DNA from: Streptosporangiaceae bacterium
GTDB lineage: Bacteria; Actinomycetota; Actinomycetes; Streptosporangiales; Streptosporangiaceae
NCBI GenBank assembly: GCA_030039095.1
Contig: JASHQP010000482.1
Span: forward strand, 1-15,920
Direction of reading: 5' to 3'
Length of the DNA: 15,920 bases
The translations under genes were made by a program, and so were the position numbers. Below are positions 7,447 to 14,087 of the stretch, one piece after another. Under the pieces are notes generated by a model. The model worked only from the letters and a program-made list of their open reading frames with translations, searched no databases and had not been told where the DNA came from. The number at the start of each line of letters is the position of its first letter. Position 1 is the first letter of the stretch.

Positions 7447-7923
7447 ATGAACCGGCCGTGGATCCTTGACTACGACACCGAGAACTGCACGATCGGCGCT
7501 GCGCTGGCGATCGTCGGCGAGAAGTGGACGTTCCTGGTGCTCCGGGAGGCGTTCAACGGCGTCCGCCGGTTCGACGACATCCGCCGCCGCATCGCCGCCC
7601 CCCGGCAGGTTCTCAGCGACCGGCTGGCCCGCCTGGTCGGCGAGGGGCTGCTGCGCAAGGTGCCGTACCGGGAACCGGGCCAGCGCTCACGCAGCGAGTA
7701 CCGGCTGACCGAGAAGGGCCTGGCGCTGTTCCCGCTGATGGTGGCGTTGCTGGAGTGGGGCAACACGTACGCCGTGAGCCCGGACGGCCCGGTCGTCGCC
7801 CTGCGCCACCGCGACTGCGGCGCACCGGTGCACCTCGAGCTGCGCTGCGCCGAAGACCACCTCGTCCCGTCCCCCCGCGACATCACCCCCGTCCCCGGTC
7901 CCGGCGCCCGCCTGATCGCCTGA
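7447..7923 (+). CDS. HxlR-family winged-helix transcriptional regulator
   Basis: A 158-residue DNA-binding protein. Residues 10-100 match the HxlR wHTH: the near-N-terminal Cys14 (ENCTIGAAL), the signature VGEKWTFLVLREAFNGVRRFDDI, the recognition-helix region RQVLSDRLARLVGEGLLRKVPY and the wing SEYRLTEKGLALFPLM. The last 50 residues form a tail longer than minimal HxlR proteins and contain two more cysteines (HRDCGAPVHLELRCAED), spaced like a small metal or redox site; this is unproven. GTG 7441 is an alternative start two codons upstream, but ATG 7447 sits correctly for leaderless initiation behind TAGCAT. The gene is divergent from the GNAT gene across a perfect dyad. Some HxlR members sense aldehydes, quinones or oxidation through the N-terminal Cys; the effector here is unknown. 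Confidence 0.88.
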   Translation: MNRPWILDYDTENCTIGAALAIVGEKWTFLVLREAFNGVRRFDDIRRRIAAPRQVLSDRLARLVGEGLLRKVPYREPGQRSRSEYRLTEKGLALFPLMVALLEWGNTYAVSPDGPVVALRHRDCGAPVHLELRCAEDHLVPSPRDITPVPGPGARLIA

Positions 7924-7949
7924 CGCCGCCGCTGAAACCGCCGGCGGCG
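7924..7949 (+). terminator. GC hairpin after the HxlR gene
   Basis: CGCCGCCG (7924-7931) pairs with CGGCGGCG (7942-7949) across a 10-nt loop directly after the HxlR stop codon. The stem is strong but lacks a U tract. It probably separates HxlR transcription from the lipoprotein gene. Confidence 0.5.
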
Positions 7950-7954
7950 CCATC

Positions 7955-7985
7955 ACTACGCGGGGTAGTAGTGTGTGAGACACAC
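7955..7985 (+). promoter_or_regulatory. Two adjacent dyads before the SCO1-like gene
   Basis: ACTAC-N5-GTAGT (7955-7969) is followed at once by GTGTGT-GAG-ACACAC (7971-7985), a perfect 6-bp inverted repeat. A TAGTGT hexamer (7969-7974) between them fits a -10. The ribosome-binding site GGAAGGA (7990-7996) and start GTG 8005 lie just downstream. ACTAC/GTAGT half-sites recall those of BlaI/CopY-type repressors, which control copper genes in some bacteria; that is a weak inference. Confidence 0.45.
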
Positions 7986-8004
7986 GGATGGAAGGATGGC
8001 TGCG

Positions 8005-9153
8005 GTGGGCAGCAGACTCCGGGGACGGACGCGGCAGGTGCTGGCGGTGGCGGCGGCGCTGACCGCGCTCACCGCGCTGGCCGCGTGCGGCTCGGCCGGG
8101 GCCGATCACGCCGGGCAGGCCACCATGCAGCAGCGCGCCGCCGAGGCCAACCCCGACCTGGACCCCGGTACCCCACTCAGGGGCACCCCGGCGCCCGACC
8201 TCGAGCTGACCAATCAGTTCGGGCAGCAGGTCTCGCTCAGCGCGTTCCGCGGCAAGGTCGTGATCCTTGCCTTCACCGACTCCGAGTGCACCACGATCTG
8301 CCCGCTGACCACCGTGAGCATGCTCGAGGCCAAGCGGATGCTCGGCCGGGCCGGGCAGGACGTGCAGCTGCTGGGCGTCGACGCCAACCCGGACGCCACC
8401 GCCGTGTCCGACGTGATGGCCTACTCCCGCTCGCACGCGATGGTCAACCAGTGGGACTTCCTGACCGGGTCGCTCACCGAGCTGCACGCGGCCTGGAAGG
8501 CCTACCACATCTACGTGCAGATCCAGAACGGTGACGTCGACCACACCCCGGCGCTGTTCGTGATCAACCAGCGCGGCCAGGAGGAAGAGGTGTACCTGAC
8601 GACGATGGCGTACGCCAACGTCGGCCAGGAAGCCCAGATCCTGGCCAACGAGGTGTCCAGGCTGCTGCCCGGGCACCCGCGACCGGCCAGCGAGCGCTCG
8701 CTGTCCTACATCAGCGGGATCTCCCCGAAGGCGCGGGCCACGCTGCCGGCCGCCGGGAACGCCGGGCCCGTCTCGGTCGCCCTCGGCCCCGGCAAGCCCC
8801 GCCTGGTCGTGTTCTTCGCCACCTGGCTGACCGAGACCTCCAACCTGCGGGCCGAGTTGCTCGCGCTGAACGGCTACGCGCAGGACGCGAAGCGCCGCGG
8901 GCTGCCCGCCCTCACCGCCGTGGACGAGACCGTCATCGAGCCCAGCGTCGCCACGGTGCGCGGCTACCTGGCCGGCCTCGGCCAGCCGCTGCAGTACCCG
9001 GTGGCACTCGACGAGACGGGCCGGCTCGCCGATGGTTACGGCGTGCAGGACCAGCCGTGGCTGGTGCTGGTCTCACCCTCCGGCAAGATCGTCTGGAGCC
9101 ACGACGGCTGGGTCACGCTGCCCGCGCTGGAGGCCGCCGCCAGCCGCTCCTGA
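8005..9153 (+). CDS. SCO1/SenC-like lipoprotein with a second, cysteine-free thioredoxin-like domain
   Basis: A 382-residue protein, probably a lipoprotein on the outer face of the membrane. The signal peptide has a basic n-region (RLRGRTRQ), a hydrophobic core and the lipobox LAAC with Cys28. Residues 60-225 are a SCO1-type thioredoxin fold with CTTIC-P (Cys95, Cys99) and the conserved His180 in DVDHTPALFVIN, the usual copper-binding set for delivery to cytochrome c oxidase CuA. Residues 230-382 form a second thioredoxin/TlpA-like domain, with VVFFATW where CxxC should follow but LTETS is found instead, and the cis-Pro position kept (QDQPWLVLV, Pro351). That domain cannot do dithiol chemistry. 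GTG 8005 was chosen because GGAAGGA sits 8 nt upstream; ATG 7996 overlaps that site and GTG 7975 adds only a hydrophilic leader. Its 3' end overlaps paaX by 81 bp, tail to tail. Confidence 0.85.
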   Translation: MGSRLRGRTRQVLAVAAALTALTALAACGSAGADHAGQATMQQRAAEANPDLDPGTPLRGTPAPDLELTNQFGQQVSLSAFRGKVVILAFTDSECTTICPLTTVSMLEAKRMLGRAGQDVQLLGVDANPDATAVSDVMAYSRSHAMVNQWDFLTGSLTELHAAWKAYHIYVQIQNGDVDHTPALFVINQRGQEEEVYLTTMAYANVGQEAQILANEVSRLLPGHPRPASERSLSYISGISPKARATLPAAGNAGPVSVALGPGKPRLVVFFATWLTETSNLRAELLALNGYAQDAKRRGLPALTAVDETVIEPSVATVRGYLAGLGQPLQYPVALDETGRLADGYGVQDQPWLVLVSPSGKIVWSHDGWVTLPALEAAASRS

Positions 9154-10002
9154 TGGGGCCGACGCGGCCGGTACCCCGTCGTTCAGCCGCTGCCACTCGG
9201 CCTGCGCGGCCGCCGACCAGCGCTCGTGCAGCCCGGTGAACAGCCGGGCCGCCTCGAGCCCTCGCCAGCTCGCCGGCAGCAACTCCCGCGGCAGCCCCGG
9301 GTCGATGGCCGGGAACCGCCGCCACGCGTGCACCAGCGCGACGTGCCTGGCCAGCACGTCGCCCGGCTCGGCGCCGGAAAACTCGTTGATGAACCGCTCG
9401 TACTCCCGCTCGATCACGTCCAGGTCCCACGCCGCCCGCACCATGTCGGCCGCGCCGTCGAGCCCGGACCGGGTCGCGGTGAACAGGTGCGCGCCGGTGA
9501 CGCCGGCCTCGCCGAGCACCCGTGCCACCTCGGCCTCGCGCTCCGGGTGCGCGCTGATCCACAGGCCGGGCCCGAGCCAGCCGAGGCCCGCCCAGCTCAG
9601 CCGCGTGCGCACGGCGTGCCGGGTGCTCCGGTCGCCGTCCGGGATACGCGCGGCGACCAGCAGCCAGCGCCCGTCCCAGCCGCGCGCCGCCGAGGCAAAC
9701 GAGTAGATCCGCCCGGCGCCCTCGGTCAGCAGACGCTGCCCGGCGCGGGTCAGATGCCACCGGGTCAGGCGCCCGGTCCTCTCGGCGCTGAGCCAGCCGT
9801 CGGCCGAGGTGCGCATCAGCGCCTGCCTGGTCGCCTTCTCCGCGACGCCGAGCCGCGCGAACGCGGCGATCACCGCCGACGTCCACGCGGCGCCGCCGCC
9901 CGGCAGCACGAACTCGCCGAGCAGCGTGAACAGCAGCCCGCGAGCGCTCGGCGCGCCCGCGGCGTGCCGGCGCGACAGCGTGCGAGGCCGCTCGGTCACC
10001 AT
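9073..10002 (-). CDS. PaaX-family transcriptional repressor
   Basis: A 309-residue regulator. The N-terminal wHTH (ARGLLFTLLGEFVLP..., with ATRQALMRTSADGWL at about residues 57-71 and RLTRWHLTRAG as the wing) and the following domain with DGRWLLVAARIP, RHAVRTRLSWAGLGWLGPGLWISAH and DVIEREYERFINEF match PaaX, the phenylacetyl-CoA-responsive repressor of the paa operon. The C-terminal DVLARHVALVHAWRRFPAIDPGLPRELLPASWRG is the typical PaaX C domain. The last 35 or so residues extend antisense through the end of the SCO1-like gene and look unconserved. Start ATG 10002 is used; GTG 9999 is the next codon, and a TAGAGT hexamer (10007-10012) just upstream suggests a short or absent leader. It is divergent from boxC across 54 bp, so it most likely controls the box operon with benzoyl-CoA or a related thioester as effector (inference). 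The reading frame happens to remain open far upstream through boxC and boxB, which is a GC artefact. Confidence 0.85.
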   Translation of the reverse strand: MVTERPRTLSRRHAAGAPSARGLLFTLLGEFVLPGGGAAWTSAVIAAFARLGVAEKATRQALMRTSADGWLSAERTGRLTRWHLTRAGQRLLTEGAGRIYSFASAARGWDGRWLLVAARIPDGDRSTRHAVRTRLSWAGLGWLGPGLWISAHPEREAEVARVLGEAGVTGAHLFTATRSGLDGAADMVRAAWDLDVIEREYERFINEFSGAEPGDVLARHVALVHAWRRFPAIDPGLPRELLPASWRGLEAARLFTGLHERWSAAAQAEWQRLNDGVPAASAPSGAAGGGLQRGQRDPAVVAPDDLAGG

Positions 10003-10010
10003 CAATACTC

Positions 10011-10052
10011 TACAGCTACTTGACTCTCGGCGACGAGTAAGTAGAGCATGTA
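10011..10052. promoter_or_regulatory. Interrupted inverted repeat between paaX and boxC
   Basis: The left arm TACA-GCT-ACTT-G-ACTC (10011-10026) mirrors the right arm GAGT-AAGT-AGAGC-ATGTA (10035-10052) with small bulges, around an 8-bp centre. It fills most of the paaX-boxC gap and covers the boxC promoter, so it is the best PaaX operator candidate. Confidence 0.5.
10020..10049 (+). promoter_or_regulatory. Candidate leaderless promoter of boxC
   Basis: TTGACT (10020-10025, five of six to the -35 consensus), an 18-nt spacer and GAGCAT (10044-10049, keeping the A and final T of the -10) precede ATG 10057 by 7 nt. No Shine-Dalgarno sequence is visible, consistent with a leaderless message. Confidence 0.45.
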
Positions 10053-10056
10053 AGCG

Positions 10057-11748
10057 ATGGCTGTGGATGAGATCCTTGAACGGGACGCGGCCGGGCCGGT
10101 CAGCTTCCAGGTGGAACCGGGCAGCTACCGGCACTGGCGCCTGTCCTTCGACGGCCCGGTGGCAACGCTGGCCATGGACGTGGACGAGCACGCCGGGCTG
10201 CGCGACGGCTACGAGCTGAAGCTCAACTCCTACGACCTCGGCGTGGACATCGAGCTGTACGACGCGGTGCAGCGACTCCGGTTCGAGCACCCCGAGGTGC
10301 GCACGGTGGTGCTGACCAGCGCCAAGGACAAGATCTTCTGCGCGGGCGCCAACATCAGGATGCTGGCCGCTTCGCCGCACGCGTGGAAGGTGAACTTCTG
10401 CAAGTTCACCAACGAGACCCGCAACGGCATCGAGGACGCGTCGGCGAACTCCGGGCAGACGTACCTGGCGGCGCTGAACGGCACCGCGTCCGGCGGTGGC
10501 TACGAGCTCGCGCTGGCGTGCGAGCACATCATGCTCATCGACGACCGCTCGTCCGTGGTGTCGCTGCCGGAACTGCCGCTGCTGGGGGTGCTGCCCGGCA
10601 CCGGCGGGCTGACCCGGGTGACCGACAAGCGGCTGGTGCGCCGCGACCTGGCCGACTACTTCGCGACCCGCTCCGAGGGCGTCGGCGGGGCCAGGGCCAC
10701 GGCCTGGCGGCTGGTGGACGAGGCGGTGCCACGGCAGCGGTGGGACCAGGCCGTCGCCGAGCGTGCCCTGGAGCTGGCTTCCCGCTCGGGGCGGCCGGAC
10801 GGCGCGGCGGGCGTCGCGCTGACCCCGCTGGCCAAGCGGCGCGACGACGACGCCATCGGCTACCAGTACGTGACCGCGGCCCTGGACCGGGCGGCCGGCA
10901 CGGCGACGATCACCGTCGCCGGCCCGGACGCCGACCCGCCGGAGGTGGACGCGATCACCGCGGCAGGCGCCGCGTTCTGGCCCCTGGCCATGACCCGTGA
11001 GCTCGACGACCTGATCCTCGACCTGCGCACGAACGAGCCCGAGCTGGGCACGTGGGTCCTGAAGACCGCCGGGGATCCCGGCCGGGTGCTCGCCTGCGAC
11101 CGGCTGCTGCTGGAGCACGCCGGCGACTGGCTGGTCAACGAGATCACCGGTTACCTCAAGCGCACGCTGAAGCGGCTGGACGTGACCAGCCGCAGCCTGA
11201 TCGCGCTGATCGAGCCCGGCAGCTGCTTCGCCGGCTCGCTGCTCGAGCTGGCGCTGGCCGCGGACCGGACCTACATGCTGCTCGGGGTCTTCGAGGACTC
11301 CGGCCCGGATGCCGGGCCTGCCACCGCGACGGTGGACGGCATGAACCTGGGCCCGCTGCCGATGGGCAACGGTCTGACCCGGCTGCAGACGCGCTTCCTC
11401 GGCGACGAAGCGGCGCTCGCGGCCGTCACCGAGGCGGCCGGCCGGCCTCTGCAGGCCGATCAGGCTGAGGAACTGGGCCTCGTCACGTTCGCGCCCGACG
11501 ACATCGACTGGGACGACGAGGTCCGGATCGCGGTGGAGGAGCGCGCCAGCTTCAGCCCGGACGCGCTGTCCGGGCTCGAGGCGAACTACCGGTTCGCGGG
11601 CCCGGAGACGATGGAGACGAAGATCTTCGGCCGGCTGACCGCGTGGCAGAACTGGATCTTCAACCGGCCCAACGCGTCCGGGCCCGACGGCGCGCTGCGC
11701 CGCTTCGGAACCGGGCAGCGGGCCAGTTTCGACCGGAAGCGAGTCTGA
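10057..11748 (+). CDS. boxC: 2,3-epoxybenzoyl-CoA dihydrolase
   Basis: A 563-residue enoyl-CoA hydratase/isomerase-superfamily enzyme, the length expected of BoxC and about twice that of ordinary crotonases. BoxC opens the ring of 2,3-epoxybenzoyl-CoA with two waters to give 3,4-dehydroadipyl-CoA semialdehyde and formate. The crotonase core shows the oxyanion-hole segments FCAGANI (94-100) and GTASGGGYE (142-150), followed by PELPLLGVLPGTGGLTR (171-187). The BoxC-specific features LNSYDLGVDIELYDAVQRLRFEHPEV, KVNFCKFTNETRN and a second crotonase-like half containing EPGSCFAGSLLELALAADRTYML and MNLGPLPMGNGL are all present. The C-terminal NRPNASGPDGALRRFGTGQRASFDRKRV is characteristic. It is the first gene of the box operon, with boxB starting 3 bp after its stop codon. 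Confidence 0.95.
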   Translation: MAVDEILERDAAGPVSFQVEPGSYRHWRLSFDGPVATLAMDVDEHAGLRDGYELKLNSYDLGVDIELYDAVQRLRFEHPEVRTVVLTSAKDKIFCAGANIRMLAASPHAWKVNFCKFTNETRNGIEDASANSGQTYLAALNGTASGGGYELALACEHIMLIDDRSSVVSLPELPLLGVLPGTGGLTRVTDKRLVRRDLADYFATRSEGVGGARATAWRLVDEAVPRQRWDQAVAERALELASRSGRPDGAAGVALTPLAKRRDDDAIGYQYVTAALDRAAGTATITVAGPDADPPEVDAITAAGAAFWPLAMTRELDDLILDLRTNEPELGTWVLKTAGDPGRVLACDRLLLEHAGDWLVNEITGYLKRTLKRLDVTSRSLIALIEPGSCFAGSLLELALAADRTYMLLGVFEDSGPDAGPATATVDGMNLGPLPMGNGLTRLQTRFLGDEAALAAVTEAAGRPLQADQAEELGLVTFAPDDIDWDDEVRIAVEERASFSPDALSGLEANYRFAGPETMETKIFGRLTAWQNWIFNRPNASGPDGALRRFGTGQRASFDRKRV

Positions 11749-11751
11749 GCG

Positions 11752-13167
11752 ATGACCACCCCCGATTACGCCGAGAAGATCCCGAACAACGTCGACCTGC
11801 GCAACGACCGCAGACTGCAGCGGGCCCTGGAAGCATGGCAGCCCAACTTCCTGTCCTGGTGGGAGTCGATGGGCCCGGCGCTGCCGACGCAGGACGTCTA
11901 CCTGCGGACCGCGGTCAACGTGGGCCGCGAGGGGTGGGCGCACTTCGGGCACGTGCCCATGAGGGACTACCGGTGGGGGATCTTCCTGGCCGAGCGCGAC
12001 CCCGGCCGGCGCATCGGCTTCGGCGACCACAAGGGCGAGCCGCCGTGGCAGCAGGTGCCCGGCGAGTACCGCTCCGAGCTGAGGCGCCTGATCGTGATCC
12101 AGGGCGACACCGAGCCCGCCTCGGTCGAGCAGCAGCGCAACCTTGGCGCGACCGCGCCGAGCGTGTACGACCTGCGCAACCTGTTCCAGGTGAACGTGGA
12201 GGAAGGCCGGCACCTGTGGGCGATGGTGTACCTGCTGCACGCCCACTTCGGCCGGGAGGGGCGCGAGGAGGCCGAGGAACTGCTGCGCCGCAACTCCGGC
12301 AGCGAGGACGCACCGCGGATCCTGGGCGCGTTCAACGAGGAGACCCCGGACTGGCTGTCGTTCTTCATGTTCACGTACTTCACCGACCGGGACGGCAAGT
12401 ACCAGCTCGGCACGCTCAAGGAATCCGCGTTCGACCCGCTGTCGCGCACGGCCGAGTTCATGCTGAAGGAAGAGGCGCACCACATGTTCGTCGGGACCAC
12501 CGGCGTGGACCGCGTGGTCGAGCGCACCGCGCAGCTCACGGTGACCCACGACAGCGACGAGGTGGCGGCGCGCGGCGGCATCCCGCTGGCGGTGATCCAG
12601 AAGTACCTGAACTTCCACTACTCGGTGTCGCTGGACCTGTTCGGCGGCGAGACGTCGACGAACGTGGCCAACTACTACACCGCCGGGCTGAAGGGCCGCT
12701 GGCTGGAGGACCGCAGGCGTGACGACCACAAGCTCACCAGCGAGTCGATCATGGTCGACGCGCTCGAGGACGGGGAGATCGGGCAGACCGAGGTGGCCGC
12801 GCTCGTCGGGCTCAACACCGACCTGCGCCGGGAGTACATCGCCGACTGCCAGAGCGGCGTCAAGCGGTGGAACCGGATCCTGTCCGGCGCGGGCCTCGAG
12901 CCGCGGCTGAAGCTGCCCCACGTGGCGTTCAACCGCAAGGTCGGCGCGTTCGCCGGGATCGAGGCCACCCCGGACGGGGAGCTGCTCACGGCCGGCGAGT
13001 GGCAGCGCCGCAAGGGGGAGTGGCTGCCCACGGACGTGGACAAGACGCACGTGCGCTCGCTGATGCAGCCGGTGCACGAGCGCGGCAAGATCGCGGCGTG
13101 GATCGCCCCGCCGCGGGGTGGCATCAACGGCAAGCCGTTCGACTACGACTACGTGCACCTGGCGTAA
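11752..13167 (+). CDS. boxB: Benzoyl-CoA 2,3-epoxidase, oxygenase component
   Basis: A 471-residue class I di-iron oxygenase that epoxidises benzoyl-CoA with O2, taking electrons from the NADPH-dependent reductase BoxA in the classical system. Candidate iron ligands, by comparison with the Azoarcus BoxB structure as I recall it (shifted by one), are Gln117, Glu121 (IQGDTEPAS), Glu151 and His154 (EEGRH), Asp212 (FTDRDGKY) and Glu241/His244 (KEEAHHMF). All are present, so the enzyme should be active. Also visible are NVGREGWAHFGHVPMRDYRWGIFL near the N-terminus and the typical end NGKPFDYDYVHLA. The start ATG lies 3 bp after the boxC stop, so the two are translationally linked. No boxA gene is in the window. 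Confidence 0.95.
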   Translation: MTTPDYAEKIPNNVDLRNDRRLQRALEAWQPNFLSWWESMGPALPTQDVYLRTAVNVGREGWAHFGHVPMRDYRWGIFLAERDPGRRIGFGDHKGEPPWQQVPGEYRSELRRLIVIQGDTEPASVEQQRNLGATAPSVYDLRNLFQVNVEEGRHLWAMVYLLHAHFGREGREEAEELLRRNSGSEDAPRILGAFNEETPDWLSFFMFTYFTDRDGKYQLGTLKESAFDPLSRTAEFMLKEEAHHMFVGTTGVDRVVERTAQLTVTHDSDEVAARGGIPLAVIQKYLNFHYSVSLDLFGGETSTNVANYYTAGLKGRWLEDRRRDDHKLTSESIMVDALEDGEIGQTEVAALVGLNTDLRREYIADCQSGVKRWNRILSGAGLEPRLKLPHVAFNRKVGAFAGIEATPDGELLTAGEWQRRKGEWLPTDVDKTHVRSLMQPVHERGKIAAWIAPPRGGINGKPFDYDYVHLA

Positions 13168-13206
13168 TCTTCGCCTACCCCGCCCCGCTGCCGAGGAGAA
13201 CGCCAG

Positions 13207-14067
13207 ATGCTGGACGGCCTGCCGCTCGTCGACGCGCACGTGCACGCCGCCAGGCTGCCCACGCTGAGGCCGGCGTGGAAGGAATGGGCCTCCGACTTCG
13301 GCGACGAGTCCGTGTTCGGGCGGGTCTACGACTCCCGCGGCACCGTCGACCCGGCCGGGTTCGACGCGTACATGGCCGAGCAGGGCGTGGACGTGGCGCT
13401 GGTTCTGGCCGAGTACAGCCCCAAGGTGACCGGCATCCAGCCCGTCGAGGACCTGCTGTCGCTCACCGAGCTGTTCGGCAGCCGGTTCCGCATGATCGGC
13501 AACATCAACCCGCACCTGCACTACCCGGTCGACGAGGAACTGGAGCGGCAGCTCGCGCTCGGCGCGGTCGCGCTGAAGATCCACCCGGTGCACGGCGGGT
13601 TCGCCGCCAACGACCGTGCGCTGTACCCGGCGTTCTCGATCTGCCAGGACGCCAGGATCCCGGTGGTTGTGCACTGCGGAACGTCCACGTTCCCCGGCTC
13701 GTCGAACTCGTTCGCCGACCCGGTGGTGCTCGACGACGTGCTGCGCGACTTCCGGTCACTCGACGTGGTGCTGGCGCACGGCGGGCGCGGCTGGTGGTAT
13801 GACGCCGCCGCGTTCATGGCCCTGGCCAGCGAGCGGGTCTGGATCGAGCTGTCCGGGCTGCCGCCGTCCCGCCTGCGGGACTACTACGCCGGGCACAACT
13901 GGGCCAGGCTGACCCGGCGCATGATCTTCGGGACCGACTGGCCTGGCGTCCCGGGCATCGCCAGCAACGCCAGGGCCGTGGCCGGGCTGTGCCCGGACGA
14001 GCAGACGGCGTCGCTCGTGCTGGCCGGCAACGCGGCTCGGGTCTACAACCTCGAGCTCGGGGCGTGA
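13207..14067 (+). CDS. Amidohydrolase-2 family TIM-barrel metal-dependent hydrolase
   Basis: A 286-residue protein of the amidohydrolase superfamily (Amidohydro_2 type). The strand-1 metal site DAHVH (His11, His13), His126 in LKIHPVHGG, His156 in VVVHCGTS, His191 in VLAHGG and the terminal Asp244 in FGTDWPG form a complete set for a mononuclear metal site. Members include decarboxylases such as ACMSD and various C-C or ester hydrolases, so the reaction cannot be named. GAGGAG (13193-13198) precedes ATG 13207 by 8 nt. It lies 39 bp after boxB in the same direction and is likely co-transcribed, so a role in benzoyl-CoA degradation or in removing a side product is inferred. It is not one of the classical box enzymes (BoxD semialdehyde dehydrogenase is a different family). 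Confidence 0.85.
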   Translation: MLDGLPLVDAHVHAARLPTLRPAWKEWASDFGDESVFGRVYDSRGTVDPAGFDAYMAEQGVDVALVLAEYSPKVTGIQPVEDLLSLTELFGSRFRMIGNINPHLHYPVDEELERQLALGAVALKIHPVHGGFAANDRALYPAFSICQDARIPVVVHCGTSTFPGSSNSFADPVVLDDVLRDFRSLDVVLAHGGRGWWYDAAAFMALASERVWIELSGLPPSRLRDYYAGHNWARLTRRMIFGTDWPGVPGIASNARAVAGLCPDEQTASLVLAGNAARVYNLELGA

Positions 14068-14087
14068 CCTAGCCACCGTGACCTAGC
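14064..14087. repeat. Short direct repeat at the convergent gene end
   Basis: GTGACCTAGC occurs at 14064-14073 and 14078-14087. The first copy includes the stop of the amidohydrolase gene and the second the stop of the convergent membrane-protein gene. No terminator hairpin is visible here. It may be a small duplication. Confidence 0.5.

Noticed and set aside
7687..8676. Minus-strand 329-codon open frame opposite HxlR and the SCO1-like gene
   Set aside because: It spans two well-supported genes and their promoter region and has shadow-like composition.
10003..13674. Minus-strand open frame continuing upstream of paaX through the box genes
   Set aside because: It is the antisense of boxC and boxB, has Arg/Val/His/Gln-rich low-complexity composition, and has no plausible start; only the part from 10002 down is PaaX.
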